A DNA stretch of 53,019 nt from Chitinophagaceae bacterium (GCA_947474435.1 CANJII010000025.1:1-53019); one strand, 5' to 3'; positions 44,211-51,783 are shown, counted from the stretch's first letter. The notes: a model not told the origin generated them from the sequence alone. Numbers and translations: made by a program.

Positions 44211-44412
44211 ACTCCATCGTTTATCAAACGCTCTCTCTTGCTAAAGAGAGAGTGGATGCGTGACAACGCTGAATGTTAGATGTGGGAGAGAGAGTTGTTC
44301 TTTACTCCACCACCACCTTCTTCATCACCAACCCATCAGCAGTTTTGAGGCGGATGAAATAAACTCCCTTGCTGAGTGTGGTGAGGTTCAGGGTTTGTGT
44401 TGGGGTGTTACA
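44211..44412. repeat. 202-bp direct repeat, copy 2
   Basis: About 97% identical to 42191-42392 and exactly the same length, lying 2,020 bases downstream. It carries the same palindrome and the 3' part of a sorting-domain fragment. Confidence 0.88.
44302..44412 (-). pseudogene. T9SS sorting-domain fragment D (truncated)
   Basis: Minus-strand translation ends GVYFIRLKTADGLVMKKVVV plus E before TAA. The sequence is cut at 44412, where the toxin gene region begins. A 9-bp inverted repeat (44413-44421 and 44440-44448) marks the junction. Confidence 0.82.
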
Positions 44413-44424
44413 GTGCTGAAAGAA

Positions 44425-44760
44425 TCAGTGCTTAAAAGATTTCAGCACAATTTCATCCAATTGTTTTTCTGAAAGATTGGTAATATCACTCTTCGAAAAA
44501 ATATAAATCAGGGTGAGTTTATTGTCTTTTAACTGCAGGTAAGTGATGAGCCGGTAACCACCGCTTTTACCACGCAAAGCATCCGAATTTTTTATCCGTG
44601 CTTTATACAAATTATTTCCGAGCGGAATGCCGAGGTCGTTTAATTCGTGAATGGTGCCAATGAATTTGTCAATATCCTTTTCAATGTGGCGATATCTTTT
44701 TCTGAGTTCTTTAATCAGCTTTCTGAAAAAATCAGTTTGCTCAATTTTCAGTTCATTCAT
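44425..44760 (-). CDS. RelE/ParE-family toxin (second pair)
   Basis: A 111-aa toxin of the subgroup with LGNNLYKARIKNSDALRGKS and GGYRLITYLQLKDNKLTLIY as its core, followed by FSKSDITNLSEKQLDEIVL. The GKSGGxR motif and the terminal helix are typical of this mRNA-interferase type. It is translated from the ATG at 44760, overlapping the antitoxin gene by 8 bases. Its 3' end runs into a hairpin and then fragment D, so its terminator may come from the repeat. Confidence 0.87.
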   Translation of the reverse strand: MNELKIEQTDFFRKLIKELRKRYRHIEKDIDKFIGTIHELNDLGIPLGNNLYKARIKNSDALRGKSGGYRLITYLQLKDNKLTLIYIFSKSDITNLSEKQLDEIVLKSFKH

Positions 44761-44956
44761 TCTTCAACCGGATGGTTTTATTTTTCCACTTGGTTGTTTT
44801 TCCGGCTTTCAAATCGGCGAACGATTGTTTCAATCCCATTTGAAAAACAGATGCTGCCGATGCTTCATCCATTTTTATATAATCAATCTGACGGAGAAAC
44901 TCAATCAGTGTTTTTCCTTTTTTGGTGGAAGGAATTTTAAGAATAAATTCTGTCAT
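44753..44956 (-). CDS. Antitoxin of the second pair
   Basis: A 67-aa protein (MTEFILKIPSTKKGKTLIEF ... QSFADLKAGKTTKWKNKTIR) of the short antitoxin type that often precedes RelE-like toxins in Bacteroidota. Its first strand is probably a DNA-binding or dimerisation element. It comes first on the minus strand and overlaps the toxin start. Confidence 0.78.
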   Translation of the reverse strand: MTEFILKIPSTKKGKTLIEFLRQIDYIKMDEASAASVFQMGLKQSFADLKAGKTTKWKNKTIRLKNE

Positions 44957-44999
44957 GAATCAAAGGTAGTGGATTTTGTTTTTCAAAAAAATACACTTT

Positions 45000-45025
45000 A
45001 CCGCAGAGACGCAAAGTCGCAGAGA
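45000..45025. repeat. CGCAGAGACGCAAAG repeat, copy 2
   Basis: Identical over 26 bases to 42157-42182. Confidence 0.7.
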
Positions 45026-45030
45026 ATACA

Positions 45031-45215
45031 AATACATTTAACTAAGAGTTATAGGAGTAAATACAAAGGAGTTATAAGAGTTGAAATATTTTTTATTGAA
45101 TAAATTTTTTAATAGCTACTGTATTTATTCATCTATTTCATTTCTTTAAAAATTGTATTCATGATTGCTTCGCAATTCATCTTCAAATTTTCAAATCACC
45201 AAATCTTCAAATCAG
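45031..45215. repeat. Spacer module, copy 2
   Basis: Second copy of the module at 43179-43299, with an extra stretch of about 60 bases in the middle. It ends in TTTTCAAATCACCAAAT immediately before fragment E. Confidence 0.75.
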
Positions 45216-45218
45216 TTG

Positions 45219-45431
45219 TTACTCCATCACCACCTTCTTCATCACCAACACATCTTCAGTTTTGAGGCGGATGAAATAAACTCCCTTGCTGTATGTGGTG
45301 AGGTTCAGGGTTAGTGTTGGGGTGTTACACCAGAGCGTATAAACTTTTTCGCCTAATAAATTAATGACTTCTATTTGTTGAATTGTTATTGATGTGGTGA
45401 TGGTGAAATTTCCATCGGTTGCTTTTTATAT
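45219..45431 (-). pseudogene. T9SS sorting-domain fragment E (intact domain, no start)
   Basis: Open minus-strand frame encoding TDGNFTITTS ... IEVINLLGEKVYTL ... TTYSKGVYFIRLKTED ... KKVVME, preceded in frame by a TAA two codons before the domain. It matches fragment B end to end, with several substitutions. Confidence 0.85.
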
Positions 45432-45446
45432 TTTATTATTTTGTGA

Positions 45447-45653
45447 GCGATAAAACGCAGGGTTCTGATTACAGTAACCCTGCTGAGACAAAAAACTGTT
45501 TACACTAATAAAGATGGTGTGTATGAATTGAAGGGATTGAAACCTGTTACACATAATATTACTGTTACAACTGTTGATGGTAAGCAGGTGATTGTGCAAG
45601 CGACTGCTGTTACTCTTACTACTGTTACGGTTGACCCGATTGATATTCCTTAA
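45447..45653 (+). pseudogene. Startless protein-coding remnant
   Basis: A plus-strand frame of 68 codons without ATG, ending NKDGVYELKGLKPVTHNITV and then VTLTTVTVDPIDIP before TAA. It looks like the C-terminus of a secreted beta-sandwich protein. A 45-bp terminator/spacer follows. It is probably the tail of a lost gene. Confidence 0.5.
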
Positions 45654-45692
45654 CAGTTGGAAAGTTTTGAAAGTTAGAAAGTATTAAAGTTG

Positions 45693-45725
45693 AAAGCCCT
45701 GAAGATTTTCTTCGGGGCCTTTTTG
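45693..45725 (+). terminator. Rho-independent terminator
   Basis: Stem GCCCTGAAGA/TCTTCGGGGC with a two-base loop, then five T. It follows the remnant at 45447-45653, suggesting that remnant was once the end of a real gene. Confidence 0.8.
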
Positions 45726-45733
45726 TTTGGAAG

Positions 45734-45862
45734 AAAAGTTAAGTTTGTGAGCGCGAGAAAACCTGCTGGTGAAAACACACAGGCAGGGGCGGGAGGGGAG
45801 AAACACCAACAAACTAAAAAAAGTTAAGTTTGTGAGCGCGAGAAAACCTGCTGGTGAAAACA
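45734..45862. repeat. Pair of 44-bp direct repeats
   Basis: 45734-45777 and 45819-45862 are essentially identical (core GTTTGTGAGCGCGAGAAAAC), separated by 41 bases that are G-rich at first. Only two units, so not a CRISPR array. Confidence 0.8.
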
Positions 45863-45898
45863 AAATTGCAGTTGAATATTATTAGGTTTGATGATGAT

Positions 45899-45915
45899 GC
45901 CGGTTGCAAACCGGC
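45899..45915. terminator. Possible weak terminator hairpin
   Basis: GCCGGTT-GCA-AACCGGC is followed by a short T-rich run. It could also be a dispersed hairpin. Confidence 0.4.
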
Positions 45916-46011
45916 TTTCTTAATACAGCTCGATTGCAAAGCAGAACCTCCTGACACATCGAGCGCAGCGGATTCTGATTATAGTAAACATGCTTGAACG
46001 AAATATTGATT

Positions 46012-46713
46012 TTATAATTTTAACTTTATATGAAGATGATCATCATGACCAGCATAAGATTTAACTCCAGGAATCGATTTATCATTAAATAAAACTGTAA
46101 GTACCTGAGATTGTGATAAAATAATTTCTGCTAATTTTTTTGTTCGTTCATGATCATAATCTTTATCATTAATCTTTGTAGGTGAATAACTATTTTTATT
46201 TTTTGAAATTGGCCGAATATCTACATGACACCCTATTCGGTGTGAATGATGTTCATACATTTTTTTCCCATCTTCAAAACTAATATCACCAATTTGGATA
46301 AGAATTAATGGTGTCGCATGAATTGAATGCTGCCATCGAAGGAACTGCTCTGCTATAGATTTAATAGTAAATATCGTATTTGCTGTTCCATATAATCCAG
46401 CAGCTTTATCATAAGTCTTAAAATTATTTGAAGATGTACCAAGAAATTCAAATGGCTTCAGATATCTAAAGGTTGGACCTGATGGACTTATAATGCCGTC
46501 TATTGGAATAATTTGTCTTTGTGATTGCTGATCATTAATAAATTTCTGAATCGCTTTTATTGCTTCTATTGTTTTATTTCCACAAACACCATCTTCTTTT
46601 AATTTTAATATTGCTCCGCCCCATTTTTTTTTATTAATATGATTTTGTATAGTTAAAACATCTGCATAAATATTATGACTTTTATTACCTATTGTTGAAT
46701 TAATGCTAACCAT
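46012..46713 (-). CDS. Peptidoglycan-binding domain plus MepA-like (M74/LAS) metallopeptidase
   Basis: A 233-aa protein. Residues 15-65 form a peptidoglycan-binding repeat (VLTIQNHINKKKWGGAILKL, DGVCGNKTIEAIKAIQKFIN). The C-terminal half has the zinc site of LAS peptidases: H158 and D165 in HSHRIGCHVDIRP (H-x6-D) and H223, H226, H228 in GHDDHLH, the same pattern as E. coli MepA, which cuts D-Ala-mDAP cross-links. Unlike MepA it has no signal peptide. Export by a contractile injection system, or release by lysis, is possible but unproven. It lies directly behind the repeat island, alone, with its own well-formed promoter. Confidence 0.85.
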   Translation of the reverse strand: MVSINSTIGNKSHNIYADVLTIQNHINKKKWGGAILKLKEDGVCGNKTIEAIKAIQKFINDQQSQRQIIPIDGIISPSGPTFRYLKPFEFLGTSSNNFKTYDKAAGLYGTANTIFTIKSIAEQFLRWQHSIHATPLILIQIGDISFEDGKKMYEHHSHRIGCHVDIRPISKNKNSYSPTKINDKDYDHERTKKLAEIILSQSQVLTVLFNDKSIPGVKSYAGHDDHLHIKLKL

Positions 46714-46961
46714 AATATTTTAATTTTTTTGTTTGACAAATATATAGAATGATTCGATTTGCTTAACAAATTTTGTTTCAGCAGGGTTACACAAATTGAA
46801 CCCAGCTCGGAATGTTTCCGTGCTGCTTCATAACTTAACTAAAACGCTATAACGCAAAATCTACTGCCGCAAGGCAGATGCAGAAAAGACAAGCCCGCGT
46901 TTTGACAAACCCACAAAGACAAACCAGCCCCGTCTGTATTCTTTTCCCAAAACAAAAAAAA
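46714..46961. other. Short intergenic region with a promoter and repeat fragments
   Basis: No gene is visible. It holds the promoter of the MepA-like gene (46737-46770), a CTGCC-GCAA-GGCAG hairpin (46864-46877) and an ACAAACCCACAAAGACAAAC stretch like one at 27400-27420. Confidence 0.7.
46737..46770 (-). promoter_or_regulatory. Promoter of the MepA-like peptidase gene
   Basis: On the minus strand TTTG (46767-46770), a 22-base spacer and TATATTTG (46737-46744), a perfect TAnnTTTG, lie 24 bases before the ATG. It is the best promoter match in the window. Confidence 0.6.
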
Positions 46962-49298
46962 TCACTCCGCCTTATTCAATATCCGCAGCTTCGCGTACTT
47001 GAGTAATATTTTTTTTGTGCCTGCTTCGCTGAATTCGATGGTGGCGATGCGCTCGAATTCGCTGCCTTCGAGTTTCAGAATTTTTCCGATGCCGAAGCGC
47101 TGGTGCTCTACTTCCATGGCTTCTTTTATTTCGCGGAAATCGTCGGGCTTGAAATCAACAGCGGGTTTGTAAGCAAATGGCGGCGGAGTAAATTTTGGTG
47201 CAGCGGGTTTTTGTGCAGCAGCGGAAGCGGACGATTTTTTATTGGAATAATAACCGGGCTTGCTGTAAGTGTCTTCGCCGAGAAAATTGGGGTGCGAAAA
47301 ATTTTTTTGCGGCGCTGAATAAATATTATCAATGCTCTTGGGGTCAATTTCGTCAATGAAGCGGCTGGGGTCGCAGTAAGTGAGGGAGCCATAACGGTAG
47401 CGCGTGTTGGCATAGGAGAGCGTGAGCTTTTGTTTGGCGCGCGTGATGGCGACATAGAAGAGGCGGCGCTCTTCTTCGAGGTCTTCGCGGCTGTTGAGCG
47501 ACATGGCACCGGGGAAAAGATTTTCTTCCAAGCCCACCACATACACACACTGAAACTCCAACCCCTTGGCGGAGTGAATGGTCATCATGCGCACACGGTC
47601 GTGGTCGTTGGTGTCTTTGTCGGCATCGGTGAGCAGCGAAATGTTTTGCAGGTAGGCGGCGAGCGATTTATCTTTTGTGAGTTCATCTTTTATTTCGCCG
47701 TCGGCTGTGATGTCGGGCGCTTCGCTGTCGGTAAATTCTTTAATGCCATTGAGCAACTCCTGCAGGTTTTCGTAGCGGCTGAGTCCTTCAACTGTTTTGT
47801 CGTCGTAGAGTTCTTTGAGTATGCCGCTGTTTTTTGCCACGAGTGCTGCGGCATCATAGGCATTGAGAATGGTTAACTGGTTCGCCCAGTTTTTTACCAT
47901 GTACATAAAACTTTCGATGTTGCTGTTGCTGCGGTTGCCGGGCATTTCGGTGGCGGCATTGAGCAACACATCCCACAGGCGCATTGATTTTTCTTTGGCA
48001 ATGACCATTGCTTTGTCAATTGAAGTTTGCCCGATGCCGCGCGCGGGGTAATTGATAACGCGCTTGAGGGCTTCTTCGTCGTGATGATTGACGCAGAGCC
48101 GGAGGTAGCCGACAAGGTCTTTGATTTCTTTGCGCTGATAAAAACTTAATCCGCCATAAATGACATACGGAATATTGAGGCGGCGCATGGCTTCTTCAAA
48201 CGCACGGCTCTGTGCATTTGTGCGATAGAGAATGGCGAACTCGTTGTGATGGCGCTGGTGGCGCATCTTCTCTTCGAAAATGCTGTCGGCAACGAGCTTG
48301 CCTTCGTCGTTGTCGCTGAGCGCGCGAATGAGTTTTATTTTTTCGCCTTCGAGATTTTCGGTCCAGATTTCTTTATTAATCTGTAGCTTGTTATTGCCGA
48401 TTACTTTGTTGGCGGCTTTAACAATGTGTTGTGTGCTGCGGTAATTCTGTTCGAGTTTGAATGTTTGCACTTCGGGATAATCGCGCTCGAAGTTTAAAAT
48501 GTTGGCGATGGTTGCGCCGCGGAAAGAGTAAATGCTTTGCGCATCATCACCCACCACGCAAATATTCTGATGCACATCGCCGAGTTTTTTTACAATGCTG
48601 TATTGCGCGTAGTTGGTATCCTGAAACTCATCAATCAAAATGTATTTGAATCGTTGCTGGTATTTGTAAAGTATGTCGGGAAAATTTTCGAGCATGTGGT
48701 GCATCTTGAAAAGCAGATCGTCGAAATCCATTGCACCGGCTTGCTGCATTCGTCGCTGGTAGATTTCGTAAATCTCGCCAATGCGCGGGCGACCGGAAGA
48801 ACTGTCGTCGCCCTGAATATTAAAATCCTGCTGGTATTCAGCGGGACCGACCAGACTGTTTTTTGAAGATGAGATTCGGTTGTGAACCACATTGGGTTTG
48901 TAGAGCGAATCGTTCAAGCCGAGTTCCTTGATAATGGCTTTGAGCAGACTGCGCGAATCATCGGTATCGTAAATGCTGAAGTTGGTCGGATAGCCAATGC
49001 GGTCGGCATGGTAGCGAAGCACGCGCGCAAACACCGAGTGAAAAGTGCCCATGTACAGATTGCGGGCTTCGATGTTTGTTAACTTCTCAATCCGGTCGCG
49101 CATTTCGGCCGATGCTTTGTTGGTGAAGGTGAGCGCGAGAATATTAAACGGGTCAACTCCCTGCTGTAACAGGTATGCAATACGGAAAGTAAGCACGCGC
49201 GTTTTTCCTGAACCGGGGCCGGCAATAATCATAACAGGTCCGTCTGTTGCCTCCACAGCTTGGCGCTGCATTCCGTTCAGTTCATCCAAAAAATTCAT
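46962..49298 (-). CDS. UvrD/PcrA-type DNA helicase
   Basis: A 778-aa superfamily 1A helicase that unwinds DNA in repair and at stalled forks. The Walker A motif is IIAGPGSGKTRVL, the Walker B/DEAD-like motif is DEFQDTNYAQ, and QNYRSTQHIVKAANKVI, MTIHSAKGLEFQCVYVVG and FYVAITRAKQKLTLSYA are the remaining helicase motifs. The C-terminal tail (EVEHQRFGIGKILKLEGSEF ... ATIEFSEAGTKKILLKYAKL) is the Tudor-like region typical of PcrA/UvrD. The gene is rich in GC (frequent GCG/CGC codons) compared with its neighbours. It is unaccompanied, and start ATG 49298 is clear. Confidence 0.94.
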   Translation of the reverse strand: MNFLDELNGMQRQAVEATDGPVMIIAGPGSGKTRVLTFRIAYLLQQGVDPFNILALTFTNKASAEMRDRIEKLTNIEARNLYMGTFHSVFARVLRYHADRIGYPTNFSIYDTDDSRSLLKAIIKELGLNDSLYKPNVVHNRISSSKNSLVGPAEYQQDFNIQGDDSSSGRPRIGEIYEIYQRRMQQAGAMDFDDLLFKMHHMLENFPDILYKYQQRFKYILIDEFQDTNYAQYSIVKKLGDVHQNICVVGDDAQSIYSFRGATIANILNFERDYPEVQTFKLEQNYRSTQHIVKAANKVIGNNKLQINKEIWTENLEGEKIKLIRALSDNDEGKLVADSIFEEKMRHQRHHNEFAILYRTNAQSRAFEEAMRRLNIPYVIYGGLSFYQRKEIKDLVGYLRLCVNHHDEEALKRVINYPARGIGQTSIDKAMVIAKEKSMRLWDVLLNAATEMPGNRSNSNIESFMYMVKNWANQLTILNAYDAAALVAKNSGILKELYDDKTVEGLSRYENLQELLNGIKEFTDSEAPDITADGEIKDELTKDKSLAAYLQNISLLTDADKDTNDHDRVRMMTIHSAKGLEFQCVYVVGLEENLFPGAMSLNSREDLEEERRLFYVAITRAKQKLTLSYANTRYRYGSLTYCDPSRFIDEIDPKSIDNIYSAPQKNFSHPNFLGEDTYSKPGYYSNKKSSASAAAQKPAAPKFTPPPFAYKPAVDFKPDDFREIKEAMEVEHQRFGIGKILKLEGSEFERIATIEFSEAGTKKILLKYAKLRILNKAE

Positions 49299-49375
49299 GC
49301 AACAAATAAAGTGATTGGTTATTTGTTAATTGTTAAAAGTGGCGAGTTGTTGAGAAATATTTATTTGGAATATTC

Positions 49376-49475
49376 ACCACGGAGACACGGAGAACACGAA
49401 GTTGCACGGAGAATTTCTTTGCTGAAAAATATATTCAACCTCTGTGTTTCTCTGTGTTCTCCGTGTCTCTGTAGT
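49376..49475. repeat. Inverted repeat of the CGGAGACACGGAGAACAC type
   Basis: The left arm includes GAGACACGGAGAACAC (49382-49397) and the right arm its exact reverse complement (49454-49469), with weaker similarity beyond. They enclose about 55 bases without a gene. It looks like a non-autonomous element or a remnant of one. Confidence 0.65.
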
Positions 49476-49519
49476 TTTTTTGTAGAGAATTTTTTCGCAG
49501 ATTGCAGCAATAATTTTTT

Positions 49520-49774
49520 ATGAGTAAAAATTCAAAGACATCAACAATGGAATTTTTGTGGACACCTGGATTTGTGTTTGCATCAGTGATTTTATTTTAT
49601 CGGTTGAATAACTCACTTGATATTCTGGATGCACAAACTGTTGGGGGTGGAATAGTGATTGGATTGGTTGGTGCTGTTATCGGAATTTTATTGAAACGAA
49701 TTTCAACCGAGTTGCCTTTCATTCAACGACTCGCAGTTTTGATTGCGATTGTTGTTGTTGCATTTTTTATCTAG
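49520..49774 (+). CDS. Small membrane protein of unknown function
   Basis: An 84-aa protein with three hydrophobic segments: residues 10-26 (FLWTPGFVFASVILFYRL), 42-60 (GGGIVIGLVGAVIGILLKR) and 68-84 (LPFIQRLAVLIAIVVVAFFI). The start is hydrophilic and Ser/Thr-rich. No family was recognised. It stands alone, convergent with the glycosyltransferase downstream, and begins just after the inverted repeat. Confidence 0.65.
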   Translation: MSKNSKTSTMEFLWTPGFVFASVILFYRLNNSLDILDAQTVGGGIVIGLVGAVIGILLKRISTELPFIQRLAVLIAIVVVAFFI

Positions 49775-49792
49775 TAGAAAATTAAAGAAGAA

Positions 49793-50869
49793 TCAGATTC
49801 CGATTTTCTGCTGTTCTTTTTCTGATAAAATGTTTTTCAGATGAGCGATAACATCCCATGTTAAATCTTCTTTTGTTGGAGTATAATTTTCAAGAGAAGA
49901 ATCTTCTTTATCCAATCGCGCAACAGGTTTTCCGTTTTCGTATATATAACTGAATCGTTCATTGCCTGTGTCAATTGCTTTTTGAATTTGTTCGGGATAA
50001 GGACCATATAATTTCATATCAAGCGGTTCAGAATAAAGCAGAACAAATTTTTTATGAAACCGATATTTAGCCGACTCATGATTATTGGTTCCAAACATTT
50101 TTAATTCCCATTTTTCCCGGAAGGTTTCAAAGTCATCGGTGCAATTTTTTTCATTTACACTTTGCCGCCAGTTTACAAAAGCATTTCGACGCAGTAACCT
50201 GTCAATGGTTTTTAATTGATTCAGATGAAAAACGATTGGTTCCGGAATTTTTATTACATCATAGAAGAATGGCATTTTTAAAAAGAAAAACCGTCCTGCT
50301 TCCTGGTATTGAAAATTTTTAATCCGCTTCACTAAAAAGGGTTCGCCCTGATCCACCACATCAAACAATTTTGATACATGATGAAAATCGCCGCTGAGAT
50401 TTATGCGCTCTAAACGGATGGCTGTAGGCCACTTGATTTTCATAATCTTTTCCTTCAGCAACATTGAATTATATTTTCCCGTTCGCTGCCTGAAAACCAT
50501 ATCGGCATCCCACCGCAAATGCCAGTTGTATTTAGAATGTTGCAATCCGATGTTGGTGCATTCGCTCAATAATTTTCCGGGAGCCTCAATCAAATCCACC
50601 AGAATCTCTGCTTCATATTTTTTTTGAAACGATTTTATTTTCACCACGCTATCGTCGGATGAACCATTGTCAACGCAAATAATCTGATCAGCAAAACCAA
50701 CTAAACTTTCCAATACAATTGGAAGATTGTAAGACTCATTTCGCGCAACAACCACTGCCGAAACTCCTTCCTTCCATTCATTGTATTCATACTTCTTCTT
50801 CGAAATAAAATAATTGAGTGAAGCGAATGGCTTTACAATTTTTTTCAGGAAAGTTTTTGTCGAACTCAA
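49793..50869 (-). CDS. GT2-family glycosyltransferase
   Basis: A 358-aa protein with an N-terminal GT-A domain: VSAVVVARNESYNLPIVLES, then DQIICVDNGSSDDSVVKIKS, then WHLRWDADMVF (the DxD metal site). It resembles KdtX/WaaE-type core sugar transferases, but the acceptor is unknown. No membrane segment is seen. No ATG lies near the beginning; the TTG at 50869 is taken as the start. It follows gldC on the same strand, with an 18-base gap. Confidence 0.85.
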   Translation of the reverse strand: MSSTKTFLKKIVKPFASLNYFISKKKYEYNEWKEGVSAVVVARNESYNLPIVLESLVGFADQIICVDNGSSDDSVVKIKSFQKKYEAEILVDLIEAPGKLLSECTNIGLQHSKYNWHLRWDADMVFRQRTGKYNSMLLKEKIMKIKWPTAIRLERINLSGDFHHVSKLFDVVDQGEPFLVKRIKNFQYQEAGRFFFLKMPFFYDVIKIPEPIVFHLNQLKTIDRLLRRNAFVNWRQSVNEKNCTDDFETFREKWELKMFGTNNHESAKYRFHKKFVLLYSEPLDMKLYGPYPEQIQKAIDTGNERFSYIYENGKPVARLDKEDSSLENYTPTKEDLTWDVIAHLKNILSEKEQQKIGI

Positions 50870-50887
50870 TGATGGGGATTGAAATTT

Positions 50888-51253
50888 TTATAATGCAGTT
50901 TTCTTTTCCTTCGCTTTTATTTTTTCGAAAAAAGACTTAGCAAACTCCTTCATATCTGCTGCTGATTCTTTATTCATAGTTGCGCGCTCGAAAGTATCGC
51001 TCATGGTCATGAGTGTTTGAAAGAAAAATAAATTCATTTCTTCCACTGTCATTTCCTTGGTCCATAATTCAATGCTTAAACCGTTTGATGCTTTATGATC
51101 CCACATGGAAAGCATGATGGCTCTGCATTCTTTCCATCCATCTAGGCTGGAGTCTGTTGCATCCCATTCAATTTTTTCGGGTATCAGTTTTTCATCCAAT
51201 GAAACTGCAACATTGATGGTTGATTTTCTTTCCGGTTTATTTTCTGTCATCAT
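50888..51253 (-). CDS. gldC: Gliding-motility protein GldC
   Basis: A 121-aa protein closely resembling GldC of Flavobacterium: VSLDEKLIPEKIEWDATDSS, AIMLSMWDHKASNGLSIELW, TKEMTVEEMNLFFFQTLMTM and TFERATMNKESAADMKEFAK. GldC is a cytoplasmic protein that helps T9SS-linked gliding, although it is also kept in many non-gliding Bacteroidota. Two consecutive ATGs give either a 121- or 120-aa product. Together with the sorting domains in this window it supports a functional T9SS. Confidence 0.9.
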   Translation of the reverse strand: MMTENKPERKSTINVAVSLDEKLIPEKIEWDATDSSLDGWKECRAIMLSMWDHKASNGLSIELWTKEMTVEEMNLFFFQTLMTMSDTFERATMNKESAADMKEFAKSFFEKIKAKEKKTAL

Positions 51254-51576
51254 TATTTTCTTAAGCGCGCAAAACTAATATTCAAGTTACAAGTTGAATC
51301 ACTCAAATGTTTTTAGTTTTCATTGAGCGATTTTATTTTCTGAATTTTCAGAAATTCTGAAATCTGCGAATTCTCATTGACAATTCACCAGGGACATTTC
51401 ACTTTTAATAGTTCTTCTTAAAAAAAAATTTGAAAGTTGAAAGCGCTGTGCAAAAATATTTTCTAAAAAAAATTTTCCACACACATTGAATTCATAAGCG
51501 CCCCAATTTCAATGCAGTTGAGCGATGTGAAATAGAATTTGAACAATGCAAAGTGTATAAAGGTTAATCAACACTC
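51254..51576. other. Intergenic region between gldC and nrdB, no gene seen
   Basis: About 320 AT-rich bases without a coding frame, tRNA or clear hairpin. The two flanking genes diverge, so it should hold the gldC promoter and any regulator sites of nrdB; no NrdR box was recognised. Confidence 0.65.
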
Positions 51577-51608
51577 TTGTTTTATTGAATTGATAAAAGT
51601 TATACTTG
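51577..51608 (+). promoter_or_regulatory. Putative nrdB-nrdA promoter
   Basis: TTG (51577-51579), 21 bases, then TATACTTG (51601-51608, one mismatch from TAnnTTTG). It leaves a leader of about 170 bases before nrdB. Confidence 0.45.
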
Positions 51609-51626
51609 TAATCACGGGTTGAGAAA

Positions 51627-51683
51627 ATGGCTACGGAGAAAAAGGAAAAACTCTTCCCGAATCCTAAATACAATTTGAGGTAA
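51627..51683 (+). CDS. Possible 18-codon leader peptide before nrdB
   Basis: ATG to TAA encodes [18 protein letters not shown] in the leader between the putative promoter and nrdB. It could be a leader peptide, a by-product of an untranslated leader, or the start of a longer protein fused by a frameshift. Nothing else supports its translation. Confidence 0.3.
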   Translation: MATEKKEKLFPNPKYNLR

Positions 51684-51783
51684 TTTTTTCAGGATGTTTT
51701 TTTTCGAAAGAAAAGAGACAAAAGGAATCGTCGCCTCTAACCGAAACGAAAACAGTGGTTTTAACCATTCAAAAATATTTAAA

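Larger units (their letters stand above)
44957..46011. other. Gene-poor stretch at the right end of the island
   Basis: No intact gene. In order: GCAGAGACGCAAAG copy 2, spacer-module copy 2, sorting-domain fragment E, a startless reading-frame remnant (45447-45653), a terminator (45693-45725), a 44-bp direct repeat pair (45734-45862), a small GC-rich hairpin (45899-45915) and about 95 bases of unremarkable sequence. Confidence 0.8.

Noticed and set aside
45734-45862. CRISPR array
   Set aside because: Only two 44-bp repeats with a single 41-base spacer and no cas genes.
47103-48866. Several plus- and minus-strand frames within the helicase gene
   Set aside because: They come from the GC-richer codon use of the helicase; their products (for example Pro/Arg/Lys-rich or Phe/Val-rich) resemble no family.
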